Below, piece by piece: positions 41,612 through 50,110 of a stretch of DNA of 50,110 nucleotides (the stretch's first letter is position 1; each line of letters begins with the position of its first letter). The stretch comes from Sulfitobacter sp. DFL-14 (lineage in GTDB: Bacteria; Pseudomonadota; Alphaproteobacteria; Rhodobacterales; Rhodobacteraceae). The translations under genes and the position numbers were made by a program. The stretch covers positions 183,634-233,743 of the forward strand of contig NZ_QBFD01000038.1 in NCBI RefSeq assembly GCF_003335585.1, given 5' to 3'. The notes under the pieces are model-generated. The model saw only the letters and a program-made list of their open reading frames with translations, searched no databases and was not told the origin of the DNA.

Positions 41612-42466
41612 ATGAATGAGACGCAGTTTGGGTCTTCGCGAGAAGACCTGTCAGCACGCTCGACCGTGTTTGCACGCGATCTATTCGAAGCCAAGACTGT
41701 TGTTGTCACCGGTGCGGGCGGTGGATTGGGTTTAGCCATTGCGGCCCTGTTTGCCAAGCTCGGAGCAAATCTTGCGATAAATGGACGTAACGAGGAGAAA
41801 CTGGCGTCGGCCAAGGAATTTCTCGAAAGTCTGGGTGCCAAGGTCTTTGCCATGCCGATGACGATCCGTGACCCCGAACAGGTCGAAGATTTCGTAGCTG
41901 CGGTCAATCAGGAATTCGGGTCGATCGACGTTCTGGTCAACAACGCGGGAGGGCAGTTTCCGCAAGCCGCTCTGGATTTTTCTCCGAAGGGCTGGAACGC
42001 TGTCATAGATACCAATCTCAATGGCACCTGGTGGATGATGCAATCCACGGCGCGGCATTGGGTCGCGCAAAAGCAACCGGGTTCGATTGTGAACATCGTG
42101 GCCGACATCTGGCGCGGGATGCCCGGCATCGCGCATACCTGTGCGGCCCGGGCAGGTGTGGTATACCTGTCCAAATCAGTCGCCGTGGAATGGGCGCCGC
42201 ATGATATCCGCGTGAACTGCGTGGCGCCCGGCTGTTGCGAAAGTACCGGTTTCGGAAACTATCCCGCTGAAGGCGCGGCAACTTTTCAGGATTCCAATCC
42301 GATGCGCCACGCCGGGGATGAATGGGATGTTGCAGAAGGCGTAGTCTATCTGGCGGCCAATTCCGGGAAATTCGTGACCGGAGAAGTTCTTAACATCGAC
42401 GGCGGGCAACAAATGTGGGGTGATCCCTGGCCAACAGGGAGACCGGATTATTTCCGGATTTCCTGA
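41612..42466 (+). CDS. SDR-family oxidoreductase lacking the usual Tyr-Lys pair
   Basis: 284 residues from ATG 41612 (GGGAGGAAG upstream). Rossmann motif TVVVTGAGGGLGLAIAALFAKLGANLAINGRNEEKL, DVLVNNAGG, and IRVNCVAPG. At the active site, where most SDRs have Tyr-x-x-x-Lys, it reads AHTCAARAGVVYLSK, so both residues are changed, as in enoyl-CoA reductase-like and AtuG/citronellol-type members. The C-terminus DGGQQMWGDPWP is also of that type. It likely reduces or oxidises an acyl-CoA intermediate produced by the CoA-transferase or ligase of the same regulon. Confidence 0.88.
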   Translation: MNETQFGSSREDLSARSTVFARDLFEAKTVVVTGAGGGLGLAIAALFAKLGANLAINGRNEEKLASAKEFLESLGAKVFAMPMTIRDPEQVEDFVAAVNQEFGSIDVLVNNAGGQFPQAALDFSPKGWNAVIDTNLNGTWWMMQSTARHWVAQKQPGSIVNIVADIWRGMPGIAHTCAARAGVVYLSKSVAVEWAPHDIRVNCVAPGCCESTGFGNYPAEGAATFQDSNPMRHAGDEWDVAEGVVYLAANSGKFVTGEVLNIDGGQQMWGDPWPTGRPDYFRIS

Positions 42467-42504
42467 TACCAAGACCGAACCTAGCGAGGGACAACAGGAT
42501 CCAG

Positions 42505-43311
42505 ATGATGACGCAAAGAACAACAGATGCCGGTACCGGTGATGGGGCAATACTGGAATGTCGCGGGATCGAGCGGCGGTTTGGCGGTATCGTCGCCGTC
42601 ACAGGTGTCGATCTTGTCATTCAACCCAAGGAGATCTTTGGACTTGTCGGTCCGAATGGCAGCGGCAAGACAACACTTACCAACGCGATCACGGGTTTCT
42701 ACCCTCCCAACGTCGGGACTGTCCGGCTGGGAGGTAAAGACATCACGGGCACCGCGCCACACAAGGTCGCAACGCTCGGGGTTGCCAGAACATTCCAGAA
42801 CCTAGCCCTGTTCAACGGGATGAGCGTTCTGGATAACATTTTGCTCGGGCGGCACATTCACATGAAGCCGGGGGTCATCCGCACGGCGCTTTATTGGTGG
42901 GCCGCACAGCGGGAAGAAATCGAGAACCGCAAGATCGTCGAAGAGGTGATCGAATTTCTTCAACTGGAGAGTATTCGGCACGAACTGGTCGATGGTCTGC
43001 CCATCGGACTTAAAAAGCGGGTCGAGCTTGCGCGCGCACTGGTCGCGGAACCGAAGATGCTGATTCTCGACGAACCGATGGCAGGCATGAACCAGGAAGA
43101 AAAAGGGTATATGTCCCGTTTCATTCTGGATGCGCGGGCCGAACGGGGCGTCAGCGTTCTGCTGATCGAGCACCATATGGACGTCATCATCGGCATTTGC
43201 GACCGTATGCTCGCGTTGAACTACGGTGAAATGATCGCCAGCGGCATACCGAGAGAAGTCGTAAAAGACCCAAGGGTCATTGAAGCATATGTTGGAGGGT
43301 CGCATGGCTGA
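42505..43311 (+). CDS. livG: branched-chain-amino-acid-type ABC transporter ATPase (LivG-like)
   Basis: 268 residues. Walker A GPNGSGKTTLTNAITG, Q-loop TFQNLALF, LivG-typical insertion (GRHIHMKPG..), signature region LPIGLKKRVELARALVAEPKMLILDEPMAGMNQEEK (Walker B and LivG's changed signature), and switch His in IEHHMD. The last residues (VIEAYVGGSHG) are the LivG C-terminus. It starts at ATG 42505 or 42508 and overlaps the ligase gene by 8 bases. One of the two ATPases of the importer. Confidence 0.92.
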   Translation: MMTQRTTDAGTGDGAILECRGIERRFGGIVAVTGVDLVIQPKEIFGLVGPNGSGKTTLTNAITGFYPPNVGTVRLGGKDITGTAPHKVATLGVARTFQNLALFNGMSVLDNILLGRHIHMKPGVIRTALYWWAAQREEIENRKIVEEVIEFLQLESIRHELVDGLPIGLKKRVELARALVAEPKMLILDEPMAGMNQEEKGYMSRFILDARAERGVSVLLIEHHMDVIIGICDRMLALNYGEMIASGIPREVVKDPRVIEAYVGGSHG

Positions 43312-45223
43312 GGGGACGACATTGCAAAATTCCGCCAACGAGACATTTGGAAAGCTGCTGGCGCGGAACGCGGCAAACCATGGATCGGATATCGTGGTCC
43401 GCGAGAAAGAGCGCGGCATCTGGAGAGAAAGCACCTGGGCCGACTACGTGGACGAGGTTCTGGCCTGCGCGGCCGGTCTCGAAGTGGTCGGCGTAGCGCC
43501 GGGCAAGGCCGTTTTGATACTTGGTGACAACCGTGCACGTCTATATCAGGGCATGCTTGCGATCTCGCTGCTCGGGGCTTACGCGATGCCGGCCTATCCG
43601 GGTGCTACGCTCGAAGAACTTCAGCATTTCCTCGGCGAAGTCGAAATCGTTGCGGCCATCGCAGAAGATCAGGAACAGGTCGACAAAATTCTTGAATTGC
43701 GCAGCGCAAGTGCGAGCGGCATTGCCCATGTCATTTACGACGAAACGCGCGGGCTGGGAACATATGAAGATGACGGTCTTATGTCATGGGATCACCTGAT
43801 CGAGATCGGTCAACGCGAACTTGACGGGGATGCGGGCCGCCGCGAGGCCATTCTGAACAGGGCGAAGCCCGAAGACCCGGCGATTTTCATGCACTCTTCG
43901 GGAACGACCGGCAAACCGAAAGGTATCGTGCTGAGCCAGAAGAACGTTCTCGCGGCGGCGAGGAATGGCCATGCTGCGGGCGCCTTCGACGAGAACGAGG
44001 AAATCCTCGCCTATCTGCCGATGGCCTGGGTGGGTGACTTTGCCATTACTGTCGGGGCGGCGCTGCTTTGGCGATTTACCGTGAACGTGCCGGAGCGTCA
44101 GGAAACGGTCGTGCGCGATATGCGGGAAATCGCACCTACCTTTTATCTGGCGGCACCAAGAAGTTGGGACCAGATGTTGACGACGATCCAGGTCGGCATG
44201 GAGAATTCGACCCCGTTCAAGAAATGGCTGTACCATTTCTTCATGGACCGTGCAGTTGCCGCCGAGACGCGCAAGCTGAACGGCAAGAGTGGCGGCGCGT
44301 TGGAGCCTTTGGGACGGTTCCTGGGCGAGGCGCTTGTCTTTGGTCCGATCAAGGACCAGTTCGGGATGAGCCGCCTGAAGAATGCGTTCACCGGCGGCGA
44401 GGCAATCGGGGAAGATACTTTTGTTTTCTATCGCGCCCTCGGGATCAAGCTTCGCCAGCTCTATGGCCAGACCGAAAACAGCGCGATCAACGCGATACAG
44501 GCGCCAGGAGAGGTACGCCTTCATACCGTTGGCAAACCCGCGCCGGGCGTTGAACTGAAGATCGCGGACGATGGGGAAATCCTGATGCGTTCAGACAGTG
44601 TGTTCGAAGGCTATTTCAACAAACCCGAAGCGACTGCTGAAGCCCTCGAGGACGGGTGGCTGCATACTGGTGACGCCGGCTACATCGAGGACGATGGTCA
44701 TCTCGTGGTTCTGGGCCGTGTGTCGGAAGTCATGCACACAGCCGGGGGTGAACGCTATGTGCCGAACTATATCGAGAACCGGCTGAAGTTCAGCCCTTAC
44801 ATCAAGGATGCGGCAGTTCTTGGTGCCGGACTGGATGAACTGACGGCAATGGTCTGCGTAGATTTCGAGGCGGTCGGACACTGGGCAGAGGTGAACGGTG
44901 TGCCGTATGTATCCTATGCCGACCTGTCGCAGCGCGACGAGGTGGCCAAGCTGCTGCACGAGGCGTTTCTGCGGGTGAACAAGGCTCTCACCGAGCCTTT
45001 GCGTCTGCAACGCTTTGTCAGCCTGCCGAAGGAATTCGACCCGGACGATGGCGAAATCACGCGAACGCGCAAACTGCGCCGCAAGGTCGTTCAGGAACGC
45101 TATGCCGACGTTGTCGCGGCACTCTACGACGGTTCAAAAGAGGTCCATGTAAGCGCCCAGGTGACTTACGAGACCGGAGAAGTAGGGAAGGTCGAAAAGA
45201 GCCTTCCCATCAGGGAGGTATGA
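43304..45223 (+). CDS. AMP-forming acyl-CoA ligase (long-chain type)
   Basis: 639 residues from ATG 43304, preceded by GGAGG. AMP-binding motif IFMHSSGTTGKPKGIVLSQKNV at about residues 199-220, TGGEAIGED, LYGQTENS, and DGWLHTGDAGYIEDDGHLVVLGRVSEVMHTAGGERYVPNYIENRL. The length and VYDETRGLGTYED-type insertion match long-chain fatty-acid or aromatic CoA ligases. It is sandwiched between livG and livH, an order found in uptake operons for aromatic or fatty acids. It probably traps the imported acid as its CoA ester. Confidence 0.9.
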   Translation: MAEGTTLQNSANETFGKLLARNAANHGSDIVVREKERGIWRESTWADYVDEVLACAAGLEVVGVAPGKAVLILGDNRARLYQGMLAISLLGAYAMPAYPGATLEELQHFLGEVEIVAAIAEDQEQVDKILELRSASASGIAHVIYDETRGLGTYEDDGLMSWDHLIEIGQRELDGDAGRREAILNRAKPEDPAIFMHSSGTTGKPKGIVLSQKNVLAAARNGHAAGAFDENEEILAYLPMAWVGDFAITVGAALLWRFTVNVPERQETVVRDMREIAPTFYLAAPRSWDQMLTTIQVGMENSTPFKKWLYHFFMDRAVAAETRKLNGKSGGALEPLGRFLGEALVFGPIKDQFGMSRLKNAFTGGEAIGEDTFVFYRALGIKLRQLYGQTENSAINAIQAPGEVRLHTVGKPAPGVELKIADDGEILMRSDSVFEGYFNKPEATAEALEDGWLHTGDAGYIEDDGHLVVLGRVSEVMHTAGGERYVPNYIENRLKFSPYIKDAAVLGAGLDELTAMVCVDFEAVGHWAEVNGVPYVSYADLSQRDEVAKLLHEAFLRVNKALTEPLRLQRFVSLPKEFDPDDGEITRTRKLRRKVVQERYADVVAALYDGSKEVHVSAQVTYETGEVGKVEKSLPIREV

Positions 45224-46111
45224 ATGGATTGGGTCTTTCTAGCAGAGCTTGCGATAAACGGCGCCTTGACGGGTCTGCTATATTCGCTTTTCGCCATCGG
45301 CCTCGTGCTGATTTACAAGGCGTCCTCGGTGCCCAACCTGGCACAGGGCGGGCTGACAATGGTCGGGGCTTATGTGGTTCTCGCTCTTTCACATGATGCG
45401 GGTCTGCCGCTCTGGCTCGCGATCCCACTTGCTGCGGTGATCATGTTCGGCCTGGGATTCGGCATCGAGCGTGTCGCGCTGCGCCGGCTCGCCGGTCGCC
45501 CGGTCATTATGATCCTGATGCTGACGCTGGGTCTCGATATTTTCCTGCGGGGCACAACGCTTGCGATCTGGGGCGGGACGTCCCGGTCGATGGAACTGGG
45601 GGTCAGCTATGAACCGCTGTTTCTGGGCGATCTTTTCATCAGTCGGATCCACCTTGTCGGCGCCGGGGTCGCGATCGCACTCTTTGTCGGTTTCATGGTG
45701 TTTTTCCGCAGCCGCACGGGCATCAAATTGCGGGCGATCGCGGATGATTACATGGCGTCGTGGTCGGTCGGGATTTCAGTCGAGCGCGGCGTCGGACTCT
45801 CCTGGGCCCTTGCTTCGGTGGTGGCCGTGGCCGCAGGCGTCATCTGGGGCGAGATTCAGGGCGTGGACCAGGCGCTGTCGTTGTTGCTGCTCAAAGGTCT
45901 GACGGTGGCTGTTCTGGGTGGCCTCGACAGCATTCTGGGTGCCGTGATCGCCGGCATCATCCTCGGTATCCTGGAAAATGTGGGCGCCGACTTCCTCGAT
46001 CCGCTTGTCGGAGGCGGAAGCCGGGAACTCATCGTCGCCGCCGTGCTCATACTTACAGTGATGATCCGTCCGCATGGACTGTTCGGTCGTCACGAAATTG
46101 AAAGGGTGTAA
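45224..46111 (+). CDS. livH: branched-chain-amino-acid-type ABC permease (LivH-like)
   Basis: 295 residues with eight or so membrane helices. Begins directly after the ligase stop (TGAATG). FAIGLVLIYKASSVPNLAQGGLTMVGAYV and the cytoplasmic loop GIKLRAIADDYMASWSVGISVERGVGLSWALASVVAVAAGVIWGEIQG mark LivH; GLTVAVLGGLDSILGAVIAGIILGILENVG follows. Together with the LivM-like protein it forms the membrane channel. Substrate cannot be told from sequence, though the operon context favours an organic acid. Confidence 0.93.
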   Translation: MDWVFLAELAINGALTGLLYSLFAIGLVLIYKASSVPNLAQGGLTMVGAYVVLALSHDAGLPLWLAIPLAAVIMFGLGFGIERVALRRLAGRPVIMILMLTLGLDIFLRGTTLAIWGGTSRSMELGVSYEPLFLGDLFISRIHLVGAGVAIALFVGFMVFFRSRTGIKLRAIADDYMASWSVGISVERGVGLSWALASVVAVAAGVIWGEIQGVDQALSLLLLKGLTVAVLGGLDSILGAVIAGIILGILENVGADFLDPLVGGGSRELIVAAVLILTVMIRPHGLFGRHEIERV

Positions 46112-46114
46112 GGG

Positions 46115-47188
46115 ATGTTTTTCCGACTTTCCGGTGTCCATCATGCCAATTATGTCTCGGACAGCCGTGTATTCAAGATACCTGCTGACCGGAACCTAGC
46201 CATGTTCGTCTTCCTGTTCGGACTTGCGGCACCGTTCATCGTGCCGTCGCTCTATCTGAACAGTTACATGCTCCCATGGCTGATCTGGACGGCCGCCGCG
46301 CTTGGGCTGAACCTTGTGACGGGGTGGGCCGGACAGCTTCATCTGGGGTATGCTGCGGTTATGGCTGTGGGTGCGTATTCCGCGATCCATGCGGTGCGGT
46401 TCGGCATCCCTTGGGAATTCGCGCTCATCATCGGCGGGTTGTCATCGTCGGTGATCGGCAGCCTGTTCGCCTTCGCTGCATTGCGGGTCAAAGGTCTCTA
46501 TCTTGCGCTTACGACGCTGGCGATGCAGTTCGTCATGGACTGGGTGCTGACTCACTCACCCGCGATTACGGGGGGCTCCCACGCATCGCTGCAATCTCCG
46601 ACACTGGCACTGCTCGGGCAGGAGATCACCTCTGACGCGGGCTATTACTATGTCGCCTTCGGCTGGTGCGTACTGGTGACGATCTTTATGCTGAATCTGA
46701 AACGTACCGGACTGGGGCGGGCGTTGGTCGCCGTACGTGAAAAGGACTTCGCCGCCGCGATCCTGGGGGTGAACAGTTTCTACTACAAGATCCTCGCCTT
46801 CGCGACGTCGTCCTTTATTGCGGGCGTCAGTGGTGCCTTGCTGGTTGCGACATTCTTCTTCCTCGCCGCGCCGGAACAGTTTTCGGTGACAGTTTCAATC
46901 CAGGTGCTGGCGATGGTGATCGTCGGCGGGCTGGGAAGTATCATCGGGTCCTACTTCGGCGTTGCCCTGATCCTGCTCGTGCCGGGTGTGGTGAACGGGC
47001 TATTTTCGACGGCGAGCCAGTCGCTTGGAATGCAGATCAACGTCGAAACGCTCGCCCATATCCCGAACGCCGTCTATGGCGCGCTGATTGTCGTAATTCT
47101 TCTGATCGAACCTTTGGGGCTTGGAAAGCTCTACGGCAATATCAGGGACTATCTGATGGTCTGGCCCTTCGATCAGCTCAGGAAGTAA
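46115..47188 (+). CDS. livM: branched-chain-amino-acid-type ABC permease (LivM-like)
   Basis: 357 residues, three bases after livH. After a hydrophilic start (about 25 residues) come membrane helices with WIWTAAALGLNLVTGWAGQLHLGYAAVMAVGAYSAI (typical LivM), RGLGRALVAVREKDFAAAILGVNSFYYKILAFATSSFIAGVSGALL (ATPase contact loop) and VGGLGSIIGSYFGVALILLVPGVVN. Longer than minimal LivM owing to the N-terminal part. It pairs with LivH. Confidence 0.93.
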   Translation: MFFRLSGVHHANYVSDSRVFKIPADRNLAMFVFLFGLAAPFIVPSLYLNSYMLPWLIWTAAALGLNLVTGWAGQLHLGYAAVMAVGAYSAIHAVRFGIPWEFALIIGGLSSSVIGSLFAFAALRVKGLYLALTTLAMQFVMDWVLTHSPAITGGSHASLQSPTLALLGQEITSDAGYYYVAFGWCVLVTIFMLNLKRTGLGRALVAVREKDFAAAILGVNSFYYKILAFATSSFIAGVSGALLVATFFFLAAPEQFSVTVSIQVLAMVIVGGLGSIIGSYFGVALILLVPGVVNGLFSTASQSLGMQINVETLAHIPNAVYGALIVVILLIEPLGLGKLYGNIRDYLMVWPFDQLRK

Positions 47189-47200
47189 AGAGGAATGACG

Positions 47201-48013
47201 ATGGATAAAAAGGTCGAAGCCCAGCCCATACTGTCGATGAACAGTGTCGAGGTGCTGTATGACAACGTGATGCTGGCAATCAAGGGTGTCTCGATTCAGG
47301 TGCCGAAGGGCGAGATGATCGCGCTTCTGGGTTCCAACGGAGCGGGTAAAAGCACCACTTTGAAAGCGATCAGCGGTCTTTTGAAAGCTGAAAGAGGACG
47401 TGTCAGCCGGGGTGAAATCAAATTCGAAGGCACCGACATTACCGAGATGCTCGCACAAAAGCGCGTGGAGATGGGTATTTGCCATGTCATCGAGGGCCGG
47501 CGTGTCTTTGAACACCTCACCCCGGACGAGAACCTGACAGCAGCCGCACCGATGGGCATGTCCCGATCAGAACTGGATGGGGAAAAGGAGAAGATATACA
47601 ATTATTTCCCCCGCCTAGCGGAGCGGAGCAATTCGCTTTCCGGCTATCTGTCGGGCGGAGAACAGCAAATGCTGGCCATTGGCCGCGCGCTGGTGACCCA
47701 GCCGAGCCTGCTGATGCTGGATGAGCCGAGCCTTGGTCTTGCGCCCTTCCTGGTAGCCGAGATCTTTGGCATACTTCAAAAAATCAACCAGGAAGAAGGT
47801 ATGTCGGTGCTCTTGGTAGAACAGAACGCCCTTGCCGCTCTGGAGATCGTCTCAGAAGGATATCTGATCGAGAACGGTCGTGTTGTCATGAACGGCACAG
47901 CGGCGGCCCTCAAATCCAACTCCGACATTCAGGAATTTTATCTCGGAGGTGGTGAAGGTACGGATTTCCACAATGTCAAACACTACAGCCGACGCAAACG
48001 TTGGTTGAGTTGA
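47201..48013 (+). CDS. livF: branched-chain-amino-acid-type ABC transporter ATPase (LivF-like)
   Basis: About 270 residues. Walker A LLGSNGAGKSTTLKAISG, Q-loop region, signature LSGYLSGGEQQMLAIGRALVTQPSLLMLDEPSLGLAPFLV and switch VLLVEQNALAALEI, the classical LivF layout. I chose ATG 47201 because AGAGGA stands 8 bases before it; ATG 47195 is in frame but too close to that site. The C-terminus (GEGTDFHNVKHYSRRKRWLS) is longer than usual. Second ATPase of the importer. Confidence 0.92.
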   Translation: MDKKVEAQPILSMNSVEVLYDNVMLAIKGVSIQVPKGEMIALLGSNGAGKSTTLKAISGLLKAERGRVSRGEIKFEGTDITEMLAQKRVEMGICHVIEGRRVFEHLTPDENLTAAAPMGMSRSELDGEKEKIYNYFPRLAERSNSLSGYLSGGEQQMLAIGRALVTQPSLLMLDEPSLGLAPFLVAEIFGILQKINQEEGMSVLLVEQNALAALEIVSEGYLIENGRVVMNGTAAALKSNSDIQEFYLGGGEGTDFHNVKHYSRRKRWLS

Positions 48014-48046
48014 GGTTCCAAACAGGCACTGTTCAGGGAGGAAGAA

Positions 48047-49285
48047 ATGAGATTACTTACTAGGGCGTTAACCGTAATATCTATGTTGGGTGGCATGACT
48101 GCCGGGACACAGGTTCTGGCCGAGCCATTCAAGGTGGGTGTCTGCTACGATCTCAGCAAGGCATATACTTTCGCCACACCGCAGGTTTCGCAGGCCGCGT
48201 TGGATCTGGCAAAGCTCATAAACAAGAAGGGCGGTATCGGTGGTGAGCCGGTGGAAGTCATCGTGCGCGACCACGGCAACGAACCACAGCGCGGAATCGA
48301 ATGCTATTCAAGGCTCAGCCGCGAGGGTGTCTTTGTCTTCGATACGCTGTCCACACCGGTGTCCCTGGCAATTCTGCCGCGCGCCATGGAAGACGGACGC
48401 ATTCTGATGCAGTCGCTTGTCGGACGCGGCGATGCCGTGGATGGCACTGTCTTTGACTGGGTTTATCCTATCGGACCGACCTATTGGGGCCAGGCCGCCA
48501 ACGATGTTGCCTACATCAAACAATTGCACGACGGCGATCTGTCCGACGTGAAGGTCGGATTCGTGTATTTCGATTATCCATTCGGTCAGGAGCCGATCGA
48601 AATTCTCCAGACCCTGTCCGAGAAAGAGGGTTTTGAGCTGGAACTTTATCCGGTTCCGTTGCCCGGCAGCGATCAGGCCGGTGTCTGGTCCAAGGTGCGC
48701 CGCGACAAGCCCGATCATGTGATTGTCTGGATGTTGGGCGGAGCGCATGTGGTTGCGTCCAAGGAGATGCAGCGCAATCGCATTCCGATGGAGAAATACA
48801 TTTCGGTCAACTGGCTGAACGAGGTCGACATCGCCAATATCGGCAACGAGGCAGCCATCGGTCTCAAGCGCGGAACCAACGTGGTGGGCGGCCAGGACGT
48901 TGCCTTGCGCCAAGAGATGATCACCGAGCTCTATGACAAGGGAGAGGGCTCCGGCCCACTGGAGAAAACAGAGGACGTTTTCTACAATACCGGGCTGGCG
49001 ATGTATTCGATCGTATTCGAGGCTGCTCGCAGGGCGGCGGAGGCCGAGGGCCTTCCGATCACGGCGCAGTCCTACAAGGCGGCTCTGGAGACGCTCGAAG
49101 ATTATGACGCCAACGGACTGATGGCGCCGATTACAGTGACAGCAGAGGATCACGGCGGCGGCGGCAAGACCCGGATCGAGATGTGGGACGGCGAAACCTG
49201 GGTTCCGCAAACCGACTGGATCTCGGAATACAGCGATGTCGTGTGGGATGTGGTCAAGGAAAGTTCCTCGAAATACGGGGAGTGA
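48047..49285 (+). CDS. ABC transporter substrate-binding protein (LivK-type), copy 1
   Basis: 412 residues. Signal peptide TRALTVISMLGGMTAGTQVLA, then a periplasmic type I binding fold: FKVGVCYDLSKAYTFATPQVSQAALDLAKLINKKGGIGGEPVEVIVRDHGNEPQRGIECYSRL, GRGDAVDGTVFDWVYPIGPTYWGQAANDVAYI and VIVWMLGGAHVVASKEMQRN. GGAGG precedes the ATG by 6 bases. It shares roughly two thirds of its residues with the next gene. Binding proteins of this branch handle aromatic acids and amides as well as amino acids. It supplies substrate to the Liv-type permease encoded upstream. Confidence 0.9.
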   Translation: MRLLTRALTVISMLGGMTAGTQVLAEPFKVGVCYDLSKAYTFATPQVSQAALDLAKLINKKGGIGGEPVEVIVRDHGNEPQRGIECYSRLSREGVFVFDTLSTPVSLAILPRAMEDGRILMQSLVGRGDAVDGTVFDWVYPIGPTYWGQAANDVAYIKQLHDGDLSDVKVGFVYFDYPFGQEPIEILQTLSEKEGFELELYPVPLPGSDQAGVWSKVRRDKPDHVIVWMLGGAHVVASKEMQRNRIPMEKYISVNWLNEVDIANIGNEAAIGLKRGTNVVGGQDVALRQEMITELYDKGEGSGPLEKTEDVFYNTGLAMYSIVFEAARRAAEAEGLPITAQSYKAALETLEDYDANGLMAPITVTAEDHGGGGKTRIEMWDGETWVPQTDWISEYSDVVWDVVKESSSKYGE

Positions 49286-49373
49286 CCACGTTCCCAGAAG
49301 GGTCGGCGTATACGAGCGGCAGCGCGCCCGAACAACAATAAGCCGCCAAATTTTTATCAACGGGAGAGAAAAG

Positions 49374-50054
49374 ATGAAGATCAAACAACATATCAAGGCG
49401 GTGGCACTCACCGCTGCGCTGGCGACTGGCGCAACGATGGCGTCCGCGCAGGACAAGGAACCGATCCGGTTCGGACTGTGCTTCGACCTCAGCAAGTCGT
49501 ACACCTTCATTTCGCCACAAGTCGCCCAGGCCGCACAGGACCTTGCGATGTACACGAATGAAAACGGAGGCATCGAAGGCCATCCGGTCGAGATCGTCGT
49601 GCGCGATCACGGCAACGAACCCCAGCGCGGCGTGGAATGTTACGAGCAGCTCAAGCGCGACGGTGTTTTCATCTTCAACTTTCTGTCCACACCGGTCACG
49701 AACGCTGTACTTCCGCGCGCCATGAAGGACGGCAATGTTCTGATGCAGTCGTTCGTCGGCCGTGGCGACGCGGTGGACGGCGAAGTGTTTGAATGGGTTT
49801 TCCCGGTAGGTCCGACCTACTGGCAGCAGGCTGCAAACGACGTCGCCTTCATCAAAAATCAAATGGACGGCGATCTGGGGGACGCGAAGATCGGCTTCGT
49901 CTATCTGGACTATCCGTTCGGCCAGGAGCCGATCGAAATCCTGAAAACCCTGTCCGAGAAAGAAGGCTTTGACTTGGAACTCTATCCGGTACCGCTGCCG
50001 GGTTCGGATCAGTCCGGCGCGTGGAGTAAGATCCGCCGCGACAAGCCTGACTAG
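49374..50054 (+). pseudogene. second substrate-binding protein gene, interrupted by an IS
   Basis: Begins normally at ATG 49374 (GGGAGAG upstream) with signal IKQHIKAVALTAALATGATMASA and runs parallel to copy 1: RFGLCFDLSKSYTFISPQVAQAAQDLAMYTNENGG...RDHGNEPQRGVECYEQL...GRGDAVDGEVFEWVFPVGPTYWQQAANDVAFI. It breaks off at DKPD, where copy 1 continues with HVIVWMLGG. The stop TAG (50052-50054) is created at the junction with the IS end. About 226 of an expected 410 residues remain, so the C-terminal lobe is missing. Confidence 0.88.
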
Positions 50055-50110
50055 GCTCCAGACTCATTGATTTATAACCAAAACAAGATGGTTGCAGCGA
50101 GGGCGATTGC
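50054..50110 (-). mobile_element. right part unseen: left end of an IS5-family element
   Basis: The sequence GGCTCCAGACTC starting at 50054 or 50055 has the form of an IS5-family (IS427-group) terminal repeat, next to CTAG, a common target of that family. The element continues beyond the window. Confidence 0.7.
50072..50110 (-). CDS. IS5-family transposase, C-terminal end
   Basis: On the minus strand, the last 12 codons before TAA (50074-50072) read AIALAATILFWL, as at the C-terminus of IS5/IS427-group transposases, whose final helix is short and hydrophobic. Only this end is in the window, and so the assignment rests on the helix, the gap of about 17 bases to the element's end and the terminal repeat. 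Confidence 0.6.
   Translation of the reverse strand, partial: AIALAATILFWL

Noticed and set aside
48308..49573. A 421-codon open frame on the minus strand
   Set aside because: Antisense to the substrate-binding protein gene, without motifs.
1..50110. CRISPR arrays, rRNA genes, riboswitches
   Set aside because: No regularly spaced repeats, rRNA-like sequence or known riboswitch core was seen on reading.

Overview
The window looks like part of a repABC plasmid from a marine-type alphaproteobacterium, most likely Rhodobacterales (Roseobacter/Paracoccus-like). Evidence: a repA-repB-repC operon with an antisense RNA between repB and repC, parS sites of the RepABC type, a SqrR/BigR-type repressor, high G+C coding sequence and many Tat-type signal peptides. 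No chromosomal housekeeping gene, rRNA or tRNA was seen.

Layout. 1-8650 is plasmid backbone: the start of an ArdC-like antirestriction gene, small plasmid proteins, a PemK/Phd-type toxin-antitoxin pair, a decayed ParB-family gene, repC-repB-repA (reading leftwards), a serine recombinase and a plasmid-type DNA-binding protein. 8825-12285 is a divergent metal cluster: CsoR/DmeR-like repressor plus MFS exporter one way, His-rich exported protein, HupE/UreJ permease and membrane-anchored periplasmic protein the other. 12613-19094 is a sulfur cluster: SqrR-like repressor, split YeeE/YedE transporter, persulfide dioxygenase-like enzyme, rhodanese, SulP permease, Tat-exported multicopper oxidase and methyltransferase. 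19121-26771 is an envelope thiol-redox cluster: a broken and an intact lipoprotein L,D-transpeptidase flank an exported hydrolase, a PmrAB/QseBC-like two-component system, DsbD, an Lgt-like/TlpA fusion and a DsbA-like protein. An IS6-family element (26838-27648) without target duplication separates this from a TetR-RND efflux operon (27786-32696).

32965-39463 holds a MarR/OhrR-centred group (bicupin, MarR, Tat-exported metallo-beta-lactamase-fold hydrolase, second OhrR-like regulator with a coupled 40-codon ORF, glutathione transferase, two-subunit molybdenum hydroxylase). Two copies of one palindrome lie in its promoters. 39602-50054 is a catabolic uptake operon: class III CoA-transferase, SDR, and a branched-chain-amino-acid-type ABC transporter (livG, acyl-CoA ligase, livH, livM, livF, two binding proteins). 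It is marked by two copies of a TetR-like palindrome whose regulator is not in the window. The second binding-protein gene is cut at 50054 by the end of an IS5-family element that runs off the right edge.

Together these are exchangeable stress and scavenging modules (metal, reactive sulfur, thiol/cell wall, drug efflux, peroxide/electrophile, aromatic or fatty acid uptake), with clear scars of IS activity at the boundaries. The most novel-looking part is the DsbD/Lgt-TlpA/DsbA/L,D-transpeptidase module with its own two-component system. Assignments rest on reading the sequence; no database search was run.
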